DNA of 64,000 nt, taken from assembly GCF_044373315.1 (NCBI RefSeq), contig NZ_JBILQK010000005.1:1-64000 (forward strand), written 5' to 3'. Shown piece after piece: positions 7,259 through 14,584 of this stretch. The notes beneath the pieces were generated by a model. The model was not told the origin of the DNA, searched no databases, and was given only the letters and a program-made list of their open reading frames with translations. Position 1 is the stretch's first letter, and each line of letters opens with the position of its first letter. The translations under genes and the position numbers were made by a program. This DNA comes from JACDQM01 sp044373315 (GTDB taxonomy: Bacteria > Pseudomonadota > Gammaproteobacteria > Burkholderiales > Burkholderiaceae_C).

Positions 7259-8500
7259 TCAGCGACCCGCCTCTCCCATCACCTCCGCACACGCCGGGCT
7301 CGGCACGGGCACATATTGCCCGGCAAAGCGTGGCAGGCCGGTGGCGGTGTCGACCGCGAAGACGGCGACATGGTCGCTGCGCTGGTTGCAGACGTAGAGA
7401 AAACGGCCATCAGGCGAGAAGCGGGCGCTGCGCGGAAAGGAGCCGCGCGTCCATTCATGGGCCAGCAGACGCGGCCTGCCATCCGCGGCCAGGGCAAAGA
7501 CGGCCATGCTGTCGTGCAGCCGGTTCAGCGCATACAGGAAGCGGCCGTCGGCTGAAGCCAGCAGGTCCGAGGCGAAGTTGGTACCGGCAAAGCCCTCGGG
7601 CAGGCTGCTCAGCTCGGCGCGCTGCGTCAGGCGGCCCGTGCGCGGCTCCATCTGCAGCCAAGCCAGGGTGCTGGCCTCTTCGTTGATCACATAGAGCTGG
7701 GCGGCATCACGCGGATGGAACACGAAATGGCGCGGGCCCGCGCCGGCGCTGAGGGCCAGGTCTTGCCTGGGGCCGAGGGCGCCGCTCTCCGTATTGAAGG
7801 GCCAGACCGCCAGGCGGTCGCGGCCCAGGTCGCTGGCCAGCACGAAGCGGCCATCGGGGGAACTCAAGCCCATGTGCACATGCGGCGCGTCGTGGCCGCT
7901 GATCGCAAAACTGCCCGGCGGCGCCAGGGCCGCGCGTGTCGGCCCTGGGCGGCAATCATCCGGCCGGCTGCGGTCGCAGCTGGCGTGCAGGCCCACGGCG
8001 CTGAGCTGGCCATCGGCGGCGCGGCGCAGCACCGCAAGCTCGGCACTGCCGTAATGCGCCACGAAGGCAAAGGGCGCGCCGGGATGCAAGCTCAGATGCA
8101 CCGGACCGCGGCCGCCGCTGGGCAGGCTCTGCAGCAGCTGCAGCGGCGCAGAGGCTTCCTCGCCTGGTGCGGCCTGGCGATAGACATGCAGGCTGGAGTC
8201 GCCTTCGTTGACGGCGTAAAGCAGGCCCGGCCGACTGGGGTCGGCCTGCAGCCAGCTGGGGCTGTGCGGGTTGCGTGTCAGCCCGGCCGGGCTCAGGTGG
8301 CCGGTGGCCGGGTTGGCCGCAAAGCGGTAAAGGCCTTCGGCCTGCGGCGCGTAGCCACCGACATGGACGCTGAATCCCCGAGGGCCAGCGGCCACGCCTG
8401 CGGCGGATCGGGCATTGGCCTGCGCCGCAGCGCCGGCCAGGGGCGCCAGGGCCGCCATCAGGAGCAAAGACCGGCGCTGCCGGGCAAGTGGGGTGTGCAT
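7259..8500 (-). CDS. Secreted beta-propeller lactonase (6-phosphogluconolactonase-like family)
   Basis: This 413-residue protein has a signal peptide (MHTPLARQRRSLLLMAALAP then LAGAAAQANA). A seven-bladed-propeller lactonase follows, with repeats of the type 'PHSPSWLQADPSRPGLLYAVNE', 'HLSLHPGAPFAFVAHYGS', 'GPRHFVFHPRDAAQLYVINE', 'FASDLLASADGRFLYALNR' and 'ARFSPDGRFLYVCNQ'. Enzymes of the YbhE/Pgl type open sugar lactones in the cytoplasm. The export signal here points to a periplasmic or outer lactone such as an oxidised oligosaccharide end. It follows the TonB receptor gene on the same strand, but a strong terminator lies 22 bases before its ATG. Two decayed copies of its 3' end lie at 1054 and 2269. 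Confidence 0.88.
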   Translation of the reverse strand: MHTPLARQRRSLLLMAALAPLAGAAAQANARSAAGVAAGPRGFSVHVGGYAPQAEGLYRFAANPATGHLSPAGLTRNPHSPSWLQADPSRPGLLYAVNEGDSSLHVYRQAAPGEEASAPLQLLQSLPSGGRGPVHLSLHPGAPFAFVAHYGSAELAVLRRAADGQLSAVGLHASCDRSRPDDCRPGPTRAALAPPGSFAISGHDAPHVHMGLSSPDGRFVLASDLGRDRLAVWPFNTESGALGPRQDLALSAGAGPRHFVFHPRDAAQLYVINEEASTLAWLQMEPRTGRLTQRAELSSLPEGFAGTNFASDLLASADGRFLYALNRLHDSMAVFALAADGRPRLLAHEWTRGSFPRSARFSPDGRFLYVCNQRSDHVAVFAVDTATGLPRFAGQYVPVPSPACAEVMGEAGR

Positions 8501-8521
8501 GAAGTCATCGGGCCAGAATTG

Positions 8522-8570
8522 AAAAAAAGGCGGTCGGAGCGGGGGGTCTTCCTCCCCCGCAACGCCCGCC
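8522..8570 (-). terminator. Rho-independent terminator after the TonB receptor gene
   Basis: On the minus strand a GC hairpin (outer GGCGG/CCGCC arms, inner GCGGGGG/CCCCCGC arms) is followed directly by seven T residues. It ends the chitinase-receptor transcript. Only 22 bases separate the T run from the lactonase ATG, so the lactonase would be expressed by read-through or attenuation, or from a promoter I cannot see. Confidence 0.8.
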
Positions 8571-8630
8571 CAAGTCCTCCGGCTCCAGTCGCCGGAAAGA
8601 GGAGCTCCCTCGCTGCTATCGATCAAGCCA

Positions 8631-11510
8631 TCAGTAGGTGAAGCGCAGTGTCGCCATGTAGCGGCGACCAGTCTTGTAGATGCCGCGCGTCAGCTTCTGG
8701 GTCGCTGCAACGCCCGGAACCTCGGCGTAGGAGCGGTACTCGCTGTCGGTCAGATTCATCGCATCCAGTCCGAGGCTCAGCTGATCGTTGATCTTGAAGC
8801 CCAGGCTGGCGTCCAACGACTTGTGGCCATCCGTCACCAGGAAGTTGCCACGATCCGCCTGCGTGTAGTACTTGGAGCGGAAGGAGTAGGTGGCGCGGGC
8901 ACTCCAACGGTCATTCTCGAAGAAGGGGCTGACCGTCAACTGATGCCTGGAGTTGAAGGGCAAGCGGCCACCCGCCTGCGCCTTGGCATTGGCATTCGTG
9001 TAGTTGGTCAGCAGGCCCAGGCCATGGCCGAAGTGGGTCTGGAAGGCCAATGCGAAGCCCTGGACGGTCGCCTTGCCGGCATTGTTCGGCCGGGCGATGT
9101 CGTACTCAGCCATGCGCTGCAGGTTCTGGTTGAAGTGCGTTTCCTTGCCCGTCGTAACGAGGATGTAGTTGTCGATGGCCTTGTGGAAGAGCGTGCCCGC
9201 AAGGATGGAGTTCTTGGCGAAGTACCACTCGGCCGACACGTCCAGGTTGGTGGACTCGTAGGGGTTGAGATTGGGGTTGCCGCCACCGCCGCTGAGGGTC
9301 TGGTCGCCGATCCACAGATAGCTCGACATGTCGCCGTAGTTCGGGCGCGCCATCACCTTGGCGGCCGCGCCGCGCAGCACCAGATCGTCGCTCAGGTCAT
9401 AGATGACGTTCAGGCTGGGCAGCACATCCCGGTACTTCTTCTGCACATTGACCGCGCCGTAGCCGGTGACCGGGCAAGGCGCCACATTCACCTTGCAGGC
9501 GTAGCTCATGCTGTTGGAGCTGGTCTCCACCACGCGCACGCCGAAGTTGCCGCGCAGGCGATCGGTGTTGAAGTCCGCCTGGGCATAGCCGGCATTGATG
9601 TTCTCGGTGATGTTCCAGGTGTTGGCCGCGAACGAGGGGTCGGCGAAGGTGTTGGGCTCCGGCATCTTCTGCCAGGGCGCCAGCCACTTGCCGCTGTTGA
9701 TGTAGTCGGCCAGTGCCCAGCCGTCGACCTTGAAGCGCTTGCTCAGGTCACCCACATCGCCGAAGCCCGCCAGGTAATTCGACGGCAGCGAGGTCGGCGA
9801 GAACTGGGTGGCGCTCAGGTCGCCATAGCCCTTGACCGCGGCCAGCGACACGCCAGCCATCGATTGGCCGGTGCTGTGCTCGCGACGCTTCAGGCCGAAA
9901 CGAGCCTGGTAGATCGGCGAGTCGGAGAACTTGAGGCCGAAGTCAGCCTGGAAGTACTCTTCCTTGTCGGTGGTCGGCTTGGTCACGATATTGCCGCCCC
10001 AGCCCGGGCCCCAGTTGGTGGCATTGGGCGGGTTGGTGTGCCAGCCACCCGCCGGGCCACCGCCGTCGATGCGGAAGGCGCCAGGCGCGCTGAAGGGGCT
10101 GCCCTGATCCGAAGGCGTGGCATGGCGGGGCACATCACCGAACGGCGCGCTCTGGAAGCCGCTGAAGCTGAGCTTCGGCACCGAGCCCGACAGGTCATAG
10201 CTGTAGTTGGCCTTGTTCAGGAACTCGCCGAACACCTGACGGCCCGTGCCGCCGCTGGCCTTGGAGCTGCCGGCATGGGCCGAGGCGAACCAGTTCGTGT
10301 CTTTCCAGCTCAACTTCAGGTCGGCCGAGTCGGTCTCCACCGTGGCCTGCCGGTTGATCAGGTCATACACGGTGAGCGCATTGCGGAACGAGGCCTTCTC
10401 GATCACGCCTTCGTTGACCGACAGCCCCGTCAGGTGGCCCAGCGCGTTCCAGGCATTGCCGTTGAAGGCAAACATCGAATGGCTGATGTTGTCGAAGCCA
10501 GCCTTGACCTTCAGCGCATTGAACTCGACGTCCATCTGCTTGAGCGGCTTGAACTGGGCGGACAGCGACAGCGTGTCGCGCTCGCGCTGCTGCTCGAAGA
10601 AGTGCGCGCTGATCGAGTTCGGGCCGACCGCGTTCAGATTCGCGCGCAGGGTCGTGGCGCAGCTGCCCACGCAGCTGGGCGGCATCTCCATCGGCGGGTT
10701 CTTGGACCAGTCGGTGCTTGTGCTGGTCAGCGAATTGGGCGAGCCGCCGCGTCCGTTCGCGTAGTCGGCGCCTCGCACCGTGCCGTAGGACTCGATGCCA
10801 TCGCGGCGGATGTGTTCTTCCGAGCGCTGCGCCGACAGCAGCAGACCGAAGGTGTTGGACTGGTTCTTCCAGCCCACCAGGCCCGACAGCGTAGGCTTGC
10901 CGCTGCCGATGCGGTCGTTGTGCAGATAGCTCACCGAACCGGCCAGCGTCAGGCTCTTGCTCAGGTCCAGCGGCTTGCGGGTCGAGATGTTGACCGTGCC
11001 GCCGATCGAGCCTTCGTCCAGCCAGGCTTCCGGCGACTTGTAGACCTCGACCTTGTTCACCAGCTGAGGCGCCAGCAGCGAATAGTTGAAGGTGCGGCCC
11101 GGCTGATCGGCGATGAACCAGTCAGCCGACGCAATCGCCTGGCCGTTGAGCAGCGTGCGGTTGAGTGCCGGATCGGTGCCCAGGATGGACACCCGCTCAC
11201 CCTGGCCGAAGGCCTTGTCGATGGTCACGCCGGGAATGGTGTTGATCGCCTCGGCCACATTGGTGGCCGGCAGCTTGCCGATGTCCTCGGCCGTGATGGC
11301 GTCGACGATGGAGTTGGCATCGCGCTTAGTATCCAGCGCCTTTTGCAGACTGGCGCGGATGCCCTTCACGACAACGGAATCCAGCTTGGCCGTTTCCTTG
11401 CTGTCCTTGGGCGCCGGCGCCTGCTGCGCCTGTGTCGGCAGGCCCAGGGCCAGCAGGGCTGCGGCCGCGATGGCCGAGCGAACGGGGGTCATCACCTTCT
11501 TGTCTCTCAT
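8631..11510 (-). CDS. TonB-dependent receptor (Xanthomonas/Caulobacter carbohydrate type)
   Basis: This 959-residue outer-membrane receptor has a signal peptide (about residues 1-31, 'AIAAAALLALGLPTQAQQ'). The plug domain follows (about 50-165), with 'VVVKGIRASLQKALDTKRDA', 'ITAEDIGKLPATNVAEAINT' and 'DEGSIGGTVNISTRKP'. A long 22-stranded barrel ends in LRFTY, with the expected terminal aromatic residue. This is the TIGR01782-like subgroup that imports oligosaccharides in Xanthomonas and Caulobacter. The gene lies 29 bases after a GH19 chitinase in the same direction, so chitooligosaccharides are the likely cargo. The start at 11510 has GGAGAC eight bases upstream. Energy would come from TonB-ExbBD encoded elsewhere. 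Confidence 0.95.
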   Translation of the reverse strand: MRDKKVMTPVRSAIAAAALLALGLPTQAQQAPAPKDSKETAKLDSVVVKGIRASLQKALDTKRDANSIVDAITAEDIGKLPATNVAEAINTIPGVTIDKAFGQGERVSILGTDPALNRTLLNGQAIASADWFIADQPGRTFNYSLLAPQLVNKVEVYKSPEAWLDEGSIGGTVNISTRKPLDLSKSLTLAGSVSYLHNDRIGSGKPTLSGLVGWKNQSNTFGLLLSAQRSEEHIRRDGIESYGTVRGADYANGRGGSPNSLTSTSTDWSKNPPMEMPPSCVGSCATTLRANLNAVGPNSISAHFFEQQRERDTLSLSAQFKPLKQMDVEFNALKVKAGFDNISHSMFAFNGNAWNALGHLTGLSVNEGVIEKASFRNALTVYDLINRQATVETDSADLKLSWKDTNWFASAHAGSSKASGGTGRQVFGEFLNKANYSYDLSGSVPKLSFSGFQSAPFGDVPRHATPSDQGSPFSAPGAFRIDGGGPAGGWHTNPPNATNWGPGWGGNIVTKPTTDKEEYFQADFGLKFSDSPIYQARFGLKRREHSTGQSMAGVSLAAVKGYGDLSATQFSPTSLPSNYLAGFGDVGDLSKRFKVDGWALADYINSGKWLAPWQKMPEPNTFADPSFAANTWNITENINAGYAQADFNTDRLRGNFGVRVVETSSNSMSYACKVNVAPCPVTGYGAVNVQKKYRDVLPSLNVIYDLSDDLVLRGAAAKVMARPNYGDMSSYLWIGDQTLSGGGGNPNLNPYESTNLDVSAEWYFAKNSILAGTLFHKAIDNYILVTTGKETHFNQNLQRMAEYDIARPNNAGKATVQGFALAFQTHFGHGLGLLTNYTNANAKAQAGGRLPFNSRHQLTVSPFFENDRWSARATYSFRSKYYTQADRGNFLVTDGHKSLDASLGFKINDQLSLGLDAMNLTDSEYRSYAEVPGVAATQKLTRGIYKTGRRYMATLRFTY

Positions 11511-11539
11511 GGTCTTGTCTCCGGCTTCTATTTTCAGGA

Positions 11540-12259
11540 TCAGCACCGCAACGGGTGCAAGAGGGGCACACCAAAAAGCTCACTGGCGTGTTCATAAAAC
11601 TGGGCGCGGCGCTTGTTCTTGCGCAGGGCGTCAGGGTCGGTGGGCTTGTCGCACTCCAGCGGCCCGTTGATGGCACGCGTGGTGGCGCCAAAGCCGGCAC
11701 CGGCAAACAGGGCCGCATGCGAGGTCTGCGAAGACTCGCCCGGCTGCGTCATCCAGTACCAGAGCGCGGTCTGCCAGGCCACCTTGGAATCGCGGGCCAC
11801 GCGGTCGGGATCAGCCCAGAGGTCCAGGCCCAGGTGATCACCGGCCGCCCGGTACTGGTAGTTCCAGCTCAGCTGGATGGGGCCGCGCCCGTAGTACTGC
11901 TGGCCCGGCGCACAGCCGATGCCGTCGTTGCGGCGGCAGTAGTTGTCCCAATTCTCGCGGCGGTACTCGCGCTGGGCGCGCAGCTGGTCAGACTCGTGCG
12001 AGATCTGCCCCAGGAACGCTGCCATTTCCTGGCGCTTCTGCTGTTCAGTGCCGCGCGAGGCGAAGCCCGGCGTCTGGCGCACCGCGTCCACAAAGCCCTC
12101 GTAGGTGTAGAAGGCGATGCGCTCGGGGAAGAGCTGCTCGAACTGGGCGCGGCTGGGCAGGAAGGTGCCCTCGCCTGCCTGCGACGCTGCCGCCTGCGAA
12201 GGCGCCAGTGCAGCAGTCATAAGGGAAAACAAGGAGGCCCAAAGGCGGACTCGGTTCAT
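11540..12259 (-). CDS. Secreted GH19 chitinase
   Basis: This 239-residue protein has a signal peptide (MNRVRLWASLFSLMTAALAP, cleaved after SQAAA). A GH19 catalytic domain follows: 'AAFLGQISHES' holds the general acid Glu (about residue 89), and 'YYGRGPIQLSWNYQYRAAG' is the substrate-binding signature. 'ARDSKVAWQTALWYWM' and 'FGATTRAINGPLEC' are also characteristic. It lacks any chitin-binding module, so it is a single-domain enzyme. It is the first gene of an operon with the TonB receptor. The alternative ATG at 12277 would add six residues; neither start has a good ribosome-binding site. A lysozyme-like endolytic role on cell walls is a less likely alternative within the same superfamily. 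Confidence 0.92.
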   Translation of the reverse strand: MNRVRLWASLFSLMTAALAPSQAAASQAGEGTFLPSRAQFEQLFPERIAFYTYEGFVDAVRQTPGFASRGTEQQKRQEMAAFLGQISHESDQLRAQREYRRENWDNYCRRNDGIGCAPGQQYYGRGPIQLSWNYQYRAAGDHLGLDLWADPDRVARDSKVAWQTALWYWMTQPGESSQTSHAALFAGAGFGATTRAINGPLECDKPTDPDALRKNKRRAQFYEHASELFGVPLLHPLRC

Positions 12260-12309
12260 GCGGAGGTGTTGAAGCATCGATTGCGGATGCCAGACTTTCC
12301 GCCCGAGCG

Positions 12310-12337
12310 CCTATACGGCACTTCAAGGGCTTGTTAA
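12310..12337 (-). promoter_or_regulatory. Candidate promoter of the chitinase-receptor operon
   Basis: On the minus strand TTAACA (12332-12337) and TATAGG (12310-12315) are separated by 16 bases, a plausible -35/-10 pair about 50 bases upstream of the chitinase ATG. The -35 element overlaps the dyad at 12333-12349, so a regulator bound there would contact RNA polymerase. Confidence 0.4.
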
Positions 12338-12349
12338 GACATCCTTAAC
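12333..12349. promoter_or_regulatory. Candidate response-regulator box (TTAA repeats)
   Basis: GTTAAG-acatc-CTTAAC is a perfect 6+6 dyad. Its two TTAA cores are spaced 11 bases start to start, about one helical turn, as in boxes bound by OmpR-family regulators of the PmrA/QseB type. It sits 23 bases upstream of the response-regulator gene and over the -35 of the divergent chitinase operon, so it may serve both. Confidence 0.5.
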
Positions 12350-12372
12350 GCGCGGCTCGCTAAAGTCCGGCC

Positions 12373-13035
12373 ATGCGAATCTGTTTGATCGAGGACGATC
12401 TGGAGCTGGGCCGCTCGCTGCAAGCCTTGCTGCAGAACGCTGAACATGAGGTGATGTGGCTGCGCCGCATCGCCGACGCCCGCCTGTGGTTGCAGGAAGG
12501 CGGCTTCGACGCGGTGGTGCTCGATCTGGGACTGCCCGATGGCGACGGCATGGAGCTGCTGCACCGCATCCGCCGCAGTGACCGCAAGCTGCCGGTGCTG
12601 ATCATCACCGCCCGCGACGCGATCGAGAACCGCCTGGAAGGTCTGGACGGCGGCGCCGATGACTATCTGGTCAAGCCCTTCGCAGGCTCGGAGCTGCTGG
12701 CGCGGCTGCGTGCGGTGATCCGCCGCAGCCTGGGCACCGATGCCGCCGATCAGGCCGCCGAGTGGATGCTGCGCGATCTGGTGCTGGACGAGCCGCGCAT
12801 GGAAGTGCGGCGCGGCATCGAGCGGCTGCCGCTGTCGCGCACCGAGTTCAGCCTGCTGCTCACACTCGTCAAGATGCCTGATCGCGTGGTCACCCGCCGC
12901 CAGCTGGAAAACCGAGCGCCCTGCCAGATGGACGGCCGCAGCCTGGACGTGCACATCTCCAACCTGCGCCGCAAGATCGGCGAGGGCTACATCCGCACCG
13001 TGCGCGGCGTGGGCTATCTGGTGGAACGGCATTGA
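12373..13035 (+). CDS. OmpR/PhoB-family response regulator
   Basis: This 220-residue protein has a receiver domain (residues 1-115) with acidic pocket EDD at 7-9, phospho-acceptor Asp51 in 'VVLDLGLPDGDG', a conserved Thr in 'LIITARD' and the Lys in 'DDYLVKPF'. A winged-helix DNA-binding domain (about 125-220) follows, ending 'VDVHISNLRRKIGEG'-like (here LDVHISNLRRKIG) and 'IRTVRGVGYLVE'. It resembles the QseB/PmrA branch. The kinase gene follows with a four-base overlap. It is divergent from the chitinase-TonB receptor operon and may control it. Confidence 0.95.
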   Translation: MRICLIEDDLELGRSLQALLQNAEHEVMWLRRIADARLWLQEGGFDAVVLDLGLPDGDGMELLHRIRRSDRKLPVLIITARDAIENRLEGLDGGADDYLVKPFAGSELLARLRAVIRRSLGTDAADQAAEWMLRDLVLDEPRMEVRRGIERLPLSRTEFSLLLTLVKMPDRVVTRRQLENRAPCQMDGRSLDVHISNLRRKIGEGYIRTVRGVGYLVERH

Positions 13036-14438
13036 GCAGCTTGCCGGGCGCCCCCGCGCAGCGCTCGCTGTTCGGGCGCAGCGTGGGCGCCCTGTTCGCG
13101 GTGCTGTTCCTGACCTGGCTGGTGCTGGTGGCCCGCGAGCTGATCGACATCGGCGTGCTGCAGGTGCGCAACGGCCAGGCCGAGAACGCGCTGTGGGCCG
13201 GCCTCGCGCTGGACCGTGCCCGCGAAACCGCCGACCAGCCCCAGGCCCTACAGCAAGCCCTTGAAACGCTGGATGCCCTGCGCGACCAGGAATGGCGCCA
13301 GAAGGGCCACCGCCCGCCGTTCCGGCTGATGCAGGTGCTGCAGCGCGACCAGCTGCTGATCGAGCTGAAGCCTGATCTGATGGGCCGCGACCGGGTGCTG
13401 CCGCAGGAGGCCCGCGCCGGTGAAGACTCTGCCTGGCTGTTCGTCGAGCAGCGCGACGATGCGCGCGGCCTGGTGGTGCGCCGCTGGCAGGAGCGCCCGG
13501 GCGACTGGCACTTCAGCCTGGACGGCCTCAGCTACTACGCCCGGCCCCTGCTCTACGGCCTGCCGCTGCTGGTGCTGCCGCTGTGGCTGCTGTTCCGGCT
13601 GGGTTTTGCCCCGCTGAGGCGCATGGGCGCGCTGATCTCGCAGCGCTCGGCGCAAGACCTGACCCCGCTGCCCCCGACGCCCTACAAGGAACTGGAGCCG
13701 CTGGTGAACGCCGTCAACTCGCTGATGTGGCGGCTGCAGCAGCGCATGGACCGGGAGCACGAATTCCTGATGGATGCCGCGCATGAGCTGAAGACGCCGC
13801 TGGCCGTGGTGCAGCTGGGCGCCGAGGCGCTGGACCAGGGCGACACGCAGGCGCGCGAGGAAGCCCGCGAACGCCTGCGCCTGGGCGTGCAGCGTGCCAC
13901 CCACACCGTGCACCAGCTGCTGGCGCTGGCGCGCTCGGGCGCCGATTCGCTGGACCTGAGCAAGAGCCACCACGACCTGGTGGACCTGGTGCGCGAGCGC
14001 ATCGCGCTCTCCAGCGGCCTGGCGGTGCAACGCCGCATCGAGCTCGAGCTGGTGGCGCCCGAACACCTGGAGATGTGGCTGAACCGCGAATCGATGGGCA
14101 GCCTGGTCGACAACCTGGTGGACAACGCCATCAAGTACTCGCCCGACGGTGCCCATGTCACTGTCAGCCTGGACGCCACGGATGACGATGAAGCCGCAGC
14201 CATCGTGCTGCGCGTCAGCGATCAGGGGCCCGGAATTCCGCCGGCCCTGCGCGAGCGCGTGTTCGAGCGCTTTGTCCGGCTCGACGGCTCCCGCTGCCAC
14301 GGCAGCGGCCTGGGCCTGACCATCGTCGAGCGCGCCGCCGGCCAGCACGGCGCCACCGTGCAACTGCTGGATGGGCCGGGCGGCGTGGGGACGACGGTTG
14401 AGGTGCGTTTTCCGAGGGGACTGGGGGGCGGCGGCTGA
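13032..14438 (+). CDS. Sensor histidine kinase, partner of the OmpR-type regulator
   Basis: This 468-residue kinase starts at a TTG that overlaps the regulator stop (TTGA), so it is translationally coupled. It has a first membrane helix ('GALFAVLFLTWLVLVAREL', about 18-36), a roughly 130-residue periplasmic sensor region and a second helix ('LYGLPLLVLPLWLLFRLGF', about 173-192). A HAMP-like linker and a HisKA box 'EFLMDAAHELKTPLAVVQ' (phospho-His near residue 251) follow. The ATPase domain has 'LVDNLVDNAIKYSPDG', 'VSDQGPGIP' and 'GSGLGLTIVERAA'. The periplasmic region has no domain I recognise. By position, chitin breakdown products are a possible stimulus, but this is inference. Confidence 0.94.
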   Translation: MSSLPGAPAQRSLFGRSVGALFAVLFLTWLVLVARELIDIGVLQVRNGQAENALWAGLALDRARETADQPQALQQALETLDALRDQEWRQKGHRPPFRLMQVLQRDQLLIELKPDLMGRDRVLPQEARAGEDSAWLFVEQRDDARGLVVRRWQERPGDWHFSLDGLSYYARPLLYGLPLLVLPLWLLFRLGFAPLRRMGALISQRSAQDLTPLPPTPYKELEPLVNAVNSLMWRLQQRMDREHEFLMDAAHELKTPLAVVQLGAEALDQGDTQAREEARERLRLGVQRATHTVHQLLALARSGADSLDLSKSHHDLVDLVRERIALSSGLAVQRRIELELVAPEHLEMWLNRESMGSLVDNLVDNAIKYSPDGAHVTVSLDATDDDEAAAIVLRVSDQGPGIPPALRERVFERFVRLDGSRCHGSGLGLTIVERAAGQHGATVQLLDGPGGVGTTVEVRFPRGLGGGG

Positions 14439-14584
14439 ACTGCAGGCCGCTCGCACCCAGCAGCCGCGGCGGCTGTGGGCACGCTGGCCCAGTGTGGCCA
14501 CGCTGCCAAGCCACACACCGCACACGCCTGTATGAGCCTTGGCCCGCAAACTGGGCAACTTGCTGGCCAACTCCCGTGGGCGCC

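Noticed and set aside
8823..11597. Open frame of 924 residues antisense to the TonB receptor gene
   Set aside because: It is a shadow frame in GC-rich DNA. The opposite strand has all receptor motifs, a ribosome-binding site and a terminator, while this frame shows no domain and an Arg/Gly/Ala/His-biased composition.
13248..14570. 440-residue frame antisense to the histidine kinase
   Set aside because: The kinase on the plus strand carries every expected motif; the antisense frame is Gln/His/Arg-rich shadow sequence.
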